Positions 14,418-21,134 of a stretch of DNA of 21,134 nucleotides are shown here, piece after piece; positions within the stretch are counted from its first letter, which is position 1, and every line of letters begins with the position of its first letter. This stretch comes from Brevibacterium picturae (GTDB lineage: Bacteria > Actinomycetota > Actinomycetes > Actinomycetales > Brevibacteriaceae). The stretch is taken from NCBI RefSeq assembly GCF_030453725.1, contig NZ_JAKDJU010000041.1, positions 1 through 21,134 of the forward strand, written 5' to 3'. A program made the position numbers and the translations under genes. The notes under the pieces were generated by a model that made no database searches, was not told the DNA's origin, and saw nothing but the letters and a program-made list of their open reading frames with translations.

Positions 14418-14450
14418 GCGGCCGCTCCTGTGGAGCGCGTCTGCGGCCGC
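14418..14450 (-). terminator. Candidate GC-rich terminator hairpin after pfkA
   Basis: In the 214-base gap between the rpoC terminator and the pfkA stop, CGCTCC-tgt-GGAGCG (14423-14437) is a perfect hairpin. The outer GCGGC (14418-14422) and GCCGC (14446-14450) can extend it. CTGCGGCCGC occurs twice, 25 bases apart. No T run follows on the pfkA strand, so termination is unproven. I see no gene in the gap; a GTG after AAGGAGGT at about 14527 gives only a few codons in one frame. Confidence 0.3.
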
Positions 14451-14546
14451 GTCTTAGTCGGCGGCCCCGTTTGCGACGCGTATTTGCACTGCGCGGCGGC
14501 TGCCTCGTTGTCGATGGCAGACCAGGAAGGAGGTGCCCGTGTGCGT

Positions 14547-15572
14547 CTAGCCGAAGAGGACCTGAGCCTCTTCCCAGCGCTGAAGAGGGACGGATTTGAG
14601 GCGGTCGACGGCGGAGGCCATGTCGACCGAGTGGATCTCGGTGCCCTTGAGGCTGGCCATTTTGCCCCAGTCGCCACTCTGCGCCAGATCCGCCGCGGCC
14701 ATTCCGAGCCGCGTCGACAGGACACGGTCGTAGGCGGTGGGGGAGCCGCCTCGCTGCAGGTGCCCGAGGATGGTGGCACGGGATTCGATTCCGGTGATCT
14801 CCTCGATCTTCGGAGCCAGGAAGTCTGCGATTCCGCCTAGGCGGGTCCGTCCTTTGTTGTCGACACCGCGGTCTGCGACCTGTTCGTCGAGCCCCTCCGG
14901 GATGAAGCCTTCGGCCACGACGACGATGGGAGCGCGGCCGCGGTCCCTGGCCGATGTCACCCATTCCTCGATCTGGTCGAAGGAGACCGGGAACTCGGGC
15001 ATGAGGATCGCGTGGGCACCACCGGCCATTCCGGCATGCAGGGCGATCCAACCGACGTTGCGGCCCATGACCTCGATGACCATGCACCGATGATGGGATT
15101 CCGCCGTGGTCCTGAGACGGTCGATCGCCTCGGTGGCGATGGCCTGGGCGGAGTCGAAGCCGAAGGTGTAGTCGGTGCCGCTGAGATCATTGTCGATGGT
15201 CTTCGGGACGCCGATGATGTTGAGCCCCTCCTCGGCCACGAGTCGCGAGGCACCGGCCAGCGTGCCTTCGCCGCCGATCGCTATGATCGCATCGATGCCG
15301 TGGGAGGCCATGACCTCGCGCATCCGATCCGGTCCGCCGCCCTCATAGGGATGGGTGCGGGACGTGCCGAGGATGGTGCCACCTCGGCCGGAGAGTCCAC
15401 GAACGTCGAGCATCGACATGTCGAACACGTCATCTTCGAGCAGGCCGCGCCACCCGTCGCGGATCCCGACGAACGTATCGTCGTGGGAGCGGATGCCCTT
15501 GCGGACGATTCCGCGGATGACCGCGTTGAGTCCGGGGCAGTCCCCGCCGGAGGTCAGTACACCTATCTTCAT
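14547..15572 (-). CDS. pfkA: 6-phosphofructokinase, probably ATP-dependent
   Basis: Phosphofructokinase phosphorylates fructose 6-phosphate to the 1,6-bisphosphate, the committed step of glycolysis, in the cytoplasm. The 341-aa protein has the N-terminal SGGDCPGLNA, GGEGT (100-104), PKTIDND (123-129, catalytic D127) and MGRNVGW (169-175). At the donor-specificity positions it has G103 (E. coli G104) and K124. Pyrophosphate enzymes have Asp at the first of these, so ATP use is predicted, as in other actinobacterial G/K-type enzymes. The ATG start overlaps the stop of the upstream DUF1707 gene as ATGA, indicating translational coupling. An AGGGG site lies about 9 bases upstream. Confidence 0.95.
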   Translation of the reverse strand: MKIGVLTSGGDCPGLNAVIRGIVRKGIRSHDDTFVGIRDGWRGLLEDDVFDMSMLDVRGLSGRGGTILGTSRTHPYEGGGPDRMREVMASHGIDAIIAIGGEGTLAGASRLVAEEGLNIIGVPKTIDNDLSGTDYTFGFDSAQAIATEAIDRLRTTAESHHRCMVIEVMGRNVGWIALHAGMAGGAHAILMPEFPVSFDQIEEWVTSARDRGRAPIVVVAEGFIPEGLDEQVADRGVDNKGRTRLGGIADFLAPKIEEITGIESRATILGHLQRGGSPTAYDRVLSTRLGMAAADLAQSGDWGKMASLKGTEIHSVDMASAVDRLKSVPLQRWEEAQVLFG

Positions 15573-16255
15573 TCCAATTGCCCCTGATCCTTTGCTCGGT
15601 ACCCTTTGGCCAAATGCACGTCGTGGCCTGCCATGAGGGAAACTCCCTTGAGAATCAGCGTCCCGTTGGAGCCGTCGCCTTTGGCGGATCCACGGATCTC
15701 ATTGCCGGCCATGATGTTGATCGTGTCGTCGCGGACTCGCACTCCCGGGGGGACATAGATGTCGTGGCCGGCCCACATCGAATACGACGTCAGCGAGACT
15801 GTCACTCCGGGGCCCATGACGTCGCAGAGGTCGACGTTGTCGCCGCCCATCAGCGCGTAGGTGGTGATGTCCGAGGTTCCTGCGGGGACATCGAGCTCGC
15901 GGCCCGACATGATCGCGACGGAGTTCATCGGTTCCCCGGAGCCGGGTTCGGCCACCGGCGCCAAAGGCGTAGGGCCGTTGTGGCGAGCGAGTGTGGTGCC
16001 TGCGGTCGTACCCCCGCCGGTCTGTCTCTGTAGGGACATATAGAGGTCGTGGCCTTCGGGAAGATCCACGATGAGAGGCAGAAGCTCATCGAGGTACTTG
16101 GCCGATATCGCCTCGTCCTGACGTTCGGCGGTTTCGTTCGGGTCGAGCCGACCACTGCTGACAGCCTCGGCGATGACGCCGAGAACCGCATCCCGGTCCT
16201 TGTCTGAGGCACGTATGCGTGGCGCGGGCGAGTTCGGGGAATCTTCGTTGGCCAT
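15569..16255 (-). CDS. DUF1707 domain protein with LiaF-like repeat region
   Basis: A 228-aa protein. The N-terminal DUF1707 domain (about 13-66) shows RIRASDKDRDAVLGVIAEAVSSGRL, then ETAERQDEAISAKYLDEL and VDLP. DUF1707 is widespread in actinobacterial envelope-associated proteins; its function is not established. Residues 112-216 hold five repeats of the form hydrophobic-M-x-G-x-D/E, including LMGGDNVDL, MWAGHDIYVP and LMAGHDVHL, typical of LiaF-like beta structures. No membrane helix is visible, so it is probably soluble. ATG at 16255 is chosen because DUF1707 begins soon after and a TACACT -10 lies 7 bases away; a longer frame upstream is not conserved. It is coupled to pfkA by ATGA. Confidence 0.85.
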   Translation of the reverse strand: MANEDSPNSPAPRIRASDKDRDAVLGVIAEAVSSGRLDPNETAERQDEAISAKYLDELLPLIVDLPEGHDLYMSLQRQTGGGTTAGTTLARHNGPTPLAPVAEPGSGEPMNSVAIMSGRELDVPAGTSDITTYALMGGDNVDLCDVMGPGVTVSLTSYSMWAGHDIYVPPGVRVRDDTINIMAGNEIRGSAKGDGSNGTLILKGVSLMAGHDVHLAKGYRAKDQGQLE

Positions 16256-16262
16256 GGTGACC

Positions 16263-16268
16263 AGTGTA
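16263..16268 (-). promoter_or_regulatory. -10 element of the DUF1707-pfkA operon
   Basis: TACACT on the minus strand lies 7 bases before the ATG, leaving no room for a leader with a ribosome binding site. A leaderless mRNA is likely. No convincing -35 is visible. Confidence 0.45.
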
Positions 16269-16374
16269 GCGGGGGACAGGCTTCGACAGGCGAGAGAAGG
16301 AATCGACAAGTCCCACAGGCTGGCCACAGCTTCGACCAATGCTGGGCCTAAGCCCGAGCGGAACTGTTGTCTGC

Positions 16375-16992
16375 ATGAGACAGCACAGCATCCCTTGGGA
16401 CCAGGCCGGCCCCCACGCCCACCAACAGACCCAGACCGCAGACACCCGAACACCCACGACGGTCGACCTCGTCGTGCCCGTCTACAACGAGGAAACCGCC
16501 CTGGCGGCCTCAGTCGAAACGCTGCTCAGGGCCACGAGCGAAGGGGACAGTCACGTCACGATCATCATCGCAGACAATGCCAGCACCGACTCCACCCCCT
16601 CCATCGCCGAGGCGCTCGTTGAAGACCATCCCAAGGTGCGGTGCGTCCGTCTGGAGCAGCAGGGTCGTGGTCGTGCGCTGGCAACGGTGTGCTCGGAGTC
16701 GAATGCCGATGTCGTGGTCTACACAGATGTGGATCTGGCAACCGACATCCGAGCGTTGGATCCGATGGTCGAGGTCAAATCACGCTGCTGCAACCGTCTG
16801 CTGAGAGTCAGCTTGGGCGTGAGATTCAGCGACGCCCAATGCGGGTTCAAGGCGATGTCGGCCACAGCCGCGAAGATGCTGTTGCCCTCAGTCGAGGACA
16901 AGGAATGGTTCTTCGACACCGAGCTGGGCACCCGAGCCGAATGGGCGGGACTGCGCATCCACGAATTCGGAGGCAACGCCGCCGACGGCTGA
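16375..16992 (+). pseudogene. Decayed family 2 glycosyltransferase
   Basis: The frame encodes 205 aa of a GT-A family 2 glycosyltransferase of the dolichyl-phosphate-sugar-synthase-like type. VDLVVPVYNEE, IIADNASTDSTP, GRGRAL and the metal motif YTDVDLATD are intact. Two segments are missing against the usual family pattern. First, about 25-30 residues between LDPMVE and KSRCCNRLL, where the TR-A-G-S-R-V-V type segment normally lies. Second, everything after GLRIHE, where the usual VPVDWVDD is replaced by FGGNAADG and a stop, losing the C-terminal region. The start is probably ATG at 16375 (16339 is possible). It is divergent from the DUF1707 gene and runs toward katG. I judge it non-functional. 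Confidence 0.75.
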
Positions 16993-17009
16993 TGCCCAGG
17001 TGCAGACAT

Positions 17010-17044
17010 GACTGTGCCCCCACCGATTCGGTGGGGGCACAGTC
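17010..17044. terminator. Bidirectional terminator between glycosyltransferase remnant and katG
   Basis: GACTGTGCCCCCACCG/CGGTGGGGGCACAGTC is a perfect 16-bp stem with loop ATT, placed 18 bases after the plus-strand remnant and 17 after katG on the minus strand. It probably terminates furA-katG transcription; T runs are short. Confidence 0.75.
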
Positions 17045-17061
17045 GTGCGTTCTCAGGTCAC

Positions 17062-19272
17062 TCAGCGGTGCAGGTCGAAGCGGTCTGCTTCGACGAGCTT
17101 GCTCCAGGTCTTGACGAAGTCGTTGACGAACTTCTCCTGGGCATCGTCGGAGGCGTACACCTCGGCGATGGCGCGCAGTTCGGAGTTCGACCCGAAGAGC
17201 AGATCGATACGGCTGCCGGTCCACAGCTTCTCTCCGGCAGGGGAGAAGCATTCGTAGACGGTGGCGGTCTCGGACGGCCCGACCGGCTTCCACACGTTGC
17301 CGAGTTCGAGCAGGTTGACGAAGAAGTCGTTCGTCAGCTCGCCCGGACGATCGGTGAAGACGCCCAGGTCGGAGTCTTCATAGTTGGCGCCGAGGACGCG
17401 CAGGCCGCCGATGAGCACGGTCAGCTCCGAAGGAGTCAGACCGAGGAGGCTGGCCCTGTCGAGGAGGAGATGCTCTGCCGACAGTGGGAGACCCTCGGTC
17501 AGGTAATTGCGGAAACCGTCATGAGTCGGCTCCAGGAAGGAGAACGAGTTGACGTCAGTCTGCTCTTGGGTGGCGTCTCCGCGACCGGCGGACACCGGAA
17601 CGCTGACATCGTGTCCGGCAGCCTTCGCCGCAGTTTCGATGCCGACCGCACCAGCGATCGCCAGAACATCGGCGAACGAGGCGCCGGTGTCAGCCGCGAT
17701 GCGCTCGAGGACGGTGATGACCTCGGCCAGTTTCGCGGGTTCGTTGACCTCCCAGTTCTTCTGAGGTTCGAGGCGCAGACGTCCGCCGTTGACACCGCCA
17801 CGGAAGTCCGAGCGGCGGTGCGAGGAGGCTGCGGCCCACGTCGTCGACACCAGCTGGGAGACGGACAGACCTGACTCGCGCACGGCGGCCTTGACAGCCT
17901 CGATGCCGGCCGCGTCAAGCGGGGTGCCCTCTGGAACCGGGTCCTGCCAGATGAGCTCTTCGGTGGGAACCTCGGGTCCGAGGTAGCGCGTAGCCGGGCC
18001 CATGTCACGGTGGGTGAGTTTGAACCAGGCACGGGCGAAGGCATCTTCGAAGGCCTTCTGATCATCCTTGAAGCGACGCGAGATCTCGCCGTAGATGGGG
18101 TCGAAGCGCAGGGACAGGTCGGTCGTGAGCATACGGGGCTCGCGGCGGCCGTCACCCTGTGCCATGGGGACCATGTCGTCTCCACCGCCGTCGACTGGGC
18201 GCCACTGCAGGTGCCCGCCGTCGTTTTCGAAGACCTCCCACTCGTAGGCGAAGAGAATGTGGAAGAACTCGTTGTCCCAGCGGGTCGGGTGGTAGGTCCA
18301 GGTGACCTCGATGCCGCTGCCGACGGTGTCATTGCCCTGACCCGTGCCGAAGTCGCTGCTCCAGCCCAGTCCCTGCTCTTCGATCGGGGCGGCTTCCGGG
18401 TCTCCGCCCTTGTGGGACTCGGGTGCTGCACCGTGGGTCTTGCCGAAGGTGTGTCCGCCGGCGATGAGGGCAACTGTCTCCTCGTCGTCCATGGCCATCC
18501 GGGCGAAGGTTTCGCGGATGTCGATCGCCGCTGCCAGCGGATCCGGCTTGCCTTCCGGGCCCTCGGGGTTGACGTAGATGAGGCCCATGGTCGTTGCGGC
18601 CAGTGGCTTCTGCAGTTCGCGGTTGCCCACATAGCGCTTGTCGGTGCCCAGCCATTCGGTCTCCGAACCCCAGTAGACGTCATTGTCAGGTTCCCACACG
18701 TCCTTGCGGCCACCGGCGTAGCCGAAGGTCTTGAAGCCCATGGACTCCAATCCCACGTTTCCGGCGAGGATGAACAGGTCGGCCCAGGAGATCTTCTTGC
18801 CGTACTTCTTCTTGACCGGCCAGAGCAGTCGACGAGCCTTGTCGAGGCCGACGTTGTCGGGCCAGGAGTTCAACGGGGCGAACCGCTGCTGTCCCTCGCC
18901 TCCTCCGCCGCGTCCGTCCTGGACGCGGTAGGTGCCGGCGGAGTGCCAGGCCATGCGGATCATGAAAGGACCGTAGTGCCCGAAGTCGGCCGACCACCAG
19001 TCAGCGTTCGTCTTCTGGAGCTCTTCGATGTCGGCCTTGAGCGCGTAGTAGTCGAGGCTGGCGAACTCGGCGTCGTAGTCGAATCCCTCGTCCATGGGGT
19101 CGCGGGCCGGCTGATTCTTGGCCAGGATCTTGAGGTTGAGGCGGTTGGGCCACCAATGGGTATTGGCGTCGCCCTGGCTGGGACGGGCCAGCGCGTCGGC
19201 ATCCGGGGCCGATGCCGCAGACGCAGTCGAGTGGGCGACTGGGCAGCCGCCGGTGGTCGATGTTTCGGTCAT
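17062..19272 (-). CDS. katG: Catalase-peroxidase KatG
   Basis: A bifunctional haem catalase-peroxidase, 736 aa, that destroys hydrogen peroxide; mycobacterial homologues activate isoniazid. The distal haem residues R106, W109 and H110 lie in MIRMAWHSAGTYR. The Trp-Tyr-Met crosslink partners are W109, Y233 (GLIYVNPEGPEG) and M259. The proximal ligand is H274 in AGGHTFGKTHGA. Both the active N-terminal and the degenerate C-terminal peroxidase-like domains are present, at normal length. The start follows AAAGGAAC. It lies 77 bases downstream of furA, in the arrangement known from mycobacteria and Streptomyces, so it is probably cotranscribed and derepressed when FurA is oxidised. Confidence 0.98.
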   Translation of the reverse strand: MTETSTTGGCPVAHSTASAASAPDADALARPSQGDANTHWWPNRLNLKILAKNQPARDPMDEGFDYDAEFASLDYYALKADIEELQKTNADWWSADFGHYGPFMIRMAWHSAGTYRVQDGRGGGGEGQQRFAPLNSWPDNVGLDKARRLLWPVKKKYGKKISWADLFILAGNVGLESMGFKTFGYAGGRKDVWEPDNDVYWGSETEWLGTDKRYVGNRELQKPLAATTMGLIYVNPEGPEGKPDPLAAAIDIRETFARMAMDDEETVALIAGGHTFGKTHGAAPESHKGGDPEAAPIEEQGLGWSSDFGTGQGNDTVGSGIEVTWTYHPTRWDNEFFHILFAYEWEVFENDGGHLQWRPVDGGGDDMVPMAQGDGRREPRMLTTDLSLRFDPIYGEISRRFKDDQKAFEDAFARAWFKLTHRDMGPATRYLGPEVPTEELIWQDPVPEGTPLDAAGIEAVKAAVRESGLSVSQLVSTTWAAASSHRRSDFRGGVNGGRLRLEPQKNWEVNEPAKLAEVITVLERIAADTGASFADVLAIAGAVGIETAAKAAGHDVSVPVSAGRGDATQEQTDVNSFSFLEPTHDGFRNYLTEGLPLSAEHLLLDRASLLGLTPSELTVLIGGLRVLGANYEDSDLGVFTDRPGELTNDFFVNLLELGNVWKPVGPSETATVYECFSPAGEKLWTGSRIDLLFGSNSELRAIAEVYASDDAQEKFVNDFVKTWSKLVEADRFDLHR

Positions 19273-19349
19273 TGTGTTCCTTTCACAGTCGAGTCCGGTG
19301 AGGGCTCGGTTGAAGACAAGGCGGTGGCCTTATCAAAGGATGGATCGGC

Positions 19350-19826
19350 TCAGACCGCCGAGGCGGGTTCGGTGCTGCCCGAAGGCGCTGCAGACTCAGC
19401 ACAGTCAGGACACAGGCCCCAGAAGGTCACCTCGGCCTGCTCGATGACGAATCCCGCGTCGTGCGATGGGGTCAGACAGGGGGCCTGTCCGACCGTGCAA
19501 TCGATATCGACGATGAGGCTGCAGGACCGGCAGACGAGGTGGTGATGGTTGTCCCCGATGCGCCTTTCATATCGGGCGACGGACCCGGACGGCTGAATGC
19601 ACCGCACGAGTCCGACCTCGGTGAGTGTATGCAGCGAGTCGTAGACAGCCTGATGCGACACCTCGGGGAGGGTCTCTCGAACAGCGTGGATGACGGTCTC
19701 TGTGTCTGCGTGCTGGTGATCGCACACGGCCTCGAGTACCGCGACCCTCTGTTTCGTCACGCGAAGGGAGCTGTTCCGCAATGCTGCGGTCGGATCCGAT
19801 TCGTGTCCATGCTTGTTCTCAGCCAC
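19350..19826 (-). CDS. furA: Fur-family repressor FurA (peroxide-responsive)
   Basis: A Fur-family DNA-binding regulator of 158 aa. The winged-helix region LRVTKQRVAVLEAV...VSHQAVYDSLHTLTEVGLV is followed by the metal-binding DNHHHLVCRSC (H94-H96, C99, C102) and a second CxxC (C139, C142 in GLCPDC), which would form the structural zinc site. FurA proteins repress their own operon and katG and sense peroxide or metal. GTG at 19826 is preferred over a longer ATG frame (19883). The extension is translated from the operator, and the promoter spacing puts the RNA start on this GTG. It is the first gene of furA-katG. Confidence 0.93.
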   Translation of the reverse strand: MAENKHGHESDPTAALRNSSLRVTKQRVAVLEAVCDHQHADTETVIHAVRETLPEVSHQAVYDSLHTLTEVGLVRCIQPSGSVARYERRIGDNHHHLVCRSCSLIVDIDCTVGQAPCLTPSHDAGFVIEQAEVTFWGLCPDCAESAAPSGSTEPASAV

Positions 19827-19863
19827 GGCTATAGCTTGCCGCCTTTTCTTGAATGAGTCAAGG
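19827..19863 (-). promoter_or_regulatory. furA promoter with FurA-box-like operator
   Basis: Read on the minus strand, CCTTGACTCATTCAAG followed by AAAAGGC (19863-19841) strongly resembles, as I remember it, the mycobacterial FurA operator. TTGACT (19861-19856) would be the -35 and CAAGCT (19838-19833) the -10, spacer 17. Transcription would then start at 19826, the first base of the GTG, giving a leaderless mRNA as reported for mycobacterial furA. The operator would overlap the -35. Confidence 0.65.
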
Positions 19864-20070
19864 AAGGGGATGGGCGCGTGCACGAGCCTTGGCCGTCATC
19901 GGCGTCGTGCTTCGGTCCGCGGAGATTGCCTGCGCGGGGGGTGCCCCTATGTTTTTCGTCAAGGGGTAAAGGTCAGGTTTCTCTAGAAAATTCGGTCGGG
20001 GTCGAGGGGCAGGGGTGATCTGTCCGGGAACTGTCTCCCGGACTGATCAGGCACTTCGCTTCGACACGGT
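19864..20070. other. Intergenic stretch with presumed right end of IS110-type element
   Basis: These 207 bases lie between the furA operator and the transposase stop. They include a 34-base inverted repeat, TGATC-t-GTCCGGGA-actgtc-TCCCGGAC-t-GATCA (20016-20049), immediately 3' of the transposase gene; it may be its terminator or part of the element's end. Around 19944-19995 the sequence is locally less GC-rich (CTATGTTTTTCGTCAA, CTCTAGAAAATTCGG). I cannot place the element boundary, because IS110-type elements often lack terminal inverted repeats and target duplications. No gene is seen. Confidence 0.5.
20016..20049. repeat. 34-base inverted repeat downstream of transposase
   Basis: Arms TGATC-t-GTCCGGGA and TCCCGGAC-t-GATCA surround the loop ACTGTC, with one T-T mismatch per arm pair. 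It lies 21 bases from the transposase stop. It could fold in RNA as a terminator for the transposase gene or be a subterminal repeat of the element. Confidence 0.8.
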
Positions 20071-21134
20071 TCAGGCAGCGGTGGCCACCTCGGGTGCGTG
20101 GAAGTAGGCGCCATCGCGCAACATCGCGTACAGCACGTTGCATCGCCTTCGTGCCAACGCGATCAACGCCTGATTGTGCTTCTTATGCTCGGCACGCTTC
20201 TTGTCGTAATACGCCCTCGACAATGGGTCCTTCAACGCCGCGAAGGCCGACAAAAACAGGGCCCGTTTGAGGATCTTGTTACCCCGCCGCGACGAGTGAT
20301 CACCCCGAATCGATGTCCCCGACCGCCACGTCACCGGCGCCAGGCCGGCATACGATGCCAGGTGTCCGGCAGACTCGAAGTCCTTACCCACCACCTCGGT
20401 CAGGATCCTCGCCGTCGTCCTGACGCCGACTGCCGGCATCGACGTCAGGAGCCCGAAAAGCGGATGCGCCTGGACCAGCTGTTCGATGCGTACCAGCACT
20501 TCGTCCCGTGACGTGCGTGTCTTCGCCAATGAAGTTGCCAACTGCGGCAGCACGAGCCCGGCCGCGTCGGTGCCCGACACCACGACCGTCTGCCCGTCTA
20601 AGGCGGTGAAGATCGCTGCCGCCCACCGTTTCCAGGCCCGCGGTGCCTGCTTGCGCAGGAGAGTCTCGACTCGGTGTTTGCCGGCGTGCCGCAGGGCCTT
20701 GGGCGTCGGGTACTTCGCCAGTAGCGCCAGCATCGCTGGGTGGTCCAGGTGCGGGCCGATGGCGGTCTCTAATCCGGGGTGGATCTGGGTCAGCAGGCCG
20801 CGGATCCGATTCGATGTCGCCGTGGCCTGCTTGGCCAGGTCATCGTCGTAGCCGCACAGCATCGACAGTTCGGCGACGTTCTCATCGGCAATCCGGATGC
20901 CCCGCAGAGTGTGGGGCATGGTCCGGGCGGCCTCGGCGATGATCGCGGCATCCCTGGCATCGGTCTTCGCCTCACCAGGGTGTAAGTCGGCGATGCGACG
21001 CATCGCCAACCCCGGCAGGTAGGCAACCGGGATTGCCTCGGCTTGAGCCACCGCCACCGGCAGGGCCCCGATCGTGGCGGGCTGGTCAACGACGACGAGC
21101 AACTGCCCGTGCTTACGCAGTCGGGTGATCAGGG
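20071..21134 (-). CDS. IS110 family transposase, 5' end beyond window
   Basis: The open frame runs off the right edge of the window, so the N-terminus is missing; about 354 residues are visible. The remaining DEDD (RuvC-like) part shows VVVDQP, where other members have an acidic catalytic residue, and GEAKTDARDAAIIAE with the paired aspartates. The C-terminal Transposase_20 domain contains MPAVGVRTTARIL, then SAGHLASYAGLAP, whose serine is the likely nucleophile, and RRGNKILKRALFLSAF. IS110-family enzymes recombine DNA guided by a bridge RNA encoded in a non-coding end of the element. The visible part is uninterrupted, so the gene may be intact. Confidence 0.93.
   Translation of the reverse strand, partial: LITRLRKHGQLLVVVDQPATIGALPVAVAQAEAIPVAYLPGLAMRRIADLHPGEAKTDARDAAIIAEAARTMPHTLRGIRIADENVAELSMLCGYDDDLAKQATATSNRIRGLLTQIHPGLETAIGPHLDHPAMLALLAKYPTPKALRHAGKHRVETLLRKQAPRAWKRWAAAIFTALDGQTVVVSGTDAAGLVLPQLATSLAKTRTSRDEVLVRIEQLVQAHPLFGLLTSMPAVGVRTTARILTEVVGKDFESAGHLASYAGLAPVTWRSGTSIRGDHSSRRGNKILKRALFLSAFAALKDPLSRAYYDKKRAEHKKHNQALIALARRRCNVLYAMLRDGAYFHAPEVATAA

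Larger units (their letters stand above)
20016..21134 (-). mobile_element. IS110-type insertion sequence (partial)
   Basis: Called from the transposase and the adjacent inverted repeat. The left end, including the usual bridge-RNA region upstream of the transposase in the IS110 group, lies beyond the window. The right boundary is somewhere between about 19864 and 20070 and is not resolved; 20016 is a nominal limit. It sits directly upstream of the furA promoter. Confidence 0.6.

Noticed and set aside
14322..14840. 172-codon plus-strand frame after the rpoC terminator, with AAGGAGGT at about 14527
   Set aside because: Mostly antisense to pfkA, starts within the terminator stem and has no recognisable domain.
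18010..19545. Long open frame (511 codons) antisense to katG and furA
   Set aside because: katG and furA on the other strand are unmistakable; this frame is a codon-bias artefact.

Overview
The window is high-GC actinobacterial chromosome. The evidence is GTG/TTG starts, rpoB opening with TTG, several leaderless promoters, the furA-katG pair with its operator, DUF1707 and TPM-like membrane proteins, and an IS110-type transposase. Gene content and protein style suggest Micrococcales, most likely Brevibacterium. The genus is my inference from remembered sequence style, not a search.

Layout. (1) 1-1490: rplJ-rplL (L10, L7/L12) behind an L10-type leader with an intrinsic terminator/attenuator, closed by a strong double-hairpin terminator. 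(2) 1562-4751: three translationally coupled genes (each junction is GTGA) encoding membrane proteins that share a DP-[YFH]-ID N-terminal motif. The first and third also share a C-terminal C-x5-H-x20-C-x2-C signature. I do not recognise them as a named system. (3) 4723-6618: a metallo-beta-lactamase-fold hydrolase (minus) and a tandem-GNAT acetyltransferase (plus), divergently transcribed from one near-symmetric -10 element. (4) 6611-14332: rpoB-rpoC with promoter region, leader and terminator. RpoC has lost all four cysteines of the second zinc site while keeping the N-terminal zinc ribbon. (5) 14333-16255 (minus): a DUF1707/LiaF-like protein gene overlapping pfkA by ATGA. (6) 16375-16992: a decayed family 2 glycosyltransferase. 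(7) 17062-19863 (minus): furA-katG with a FurA-box-like operator and a probably leaderless furA. (8) 19864-21134: presumed right end and 5'-truncated transposase of an IS110-type element.

Functionally, the window is core information processing (ribosomal stalk proteins and the two large RNA polymerase subunits). The usual contiguous rplJL-rpoBC arrangement is interrupted by about 5.3 kb of accessory genes. Next come a glycolytic gene coupled to an envelope-type protein, a peroxide-defence operon and a mobile element. The points most worth following are the RpoC zinc-site loss, the three-gene coupled membrane system, the symmetric bidirectional promoter and the recurrent leaderless promoters.
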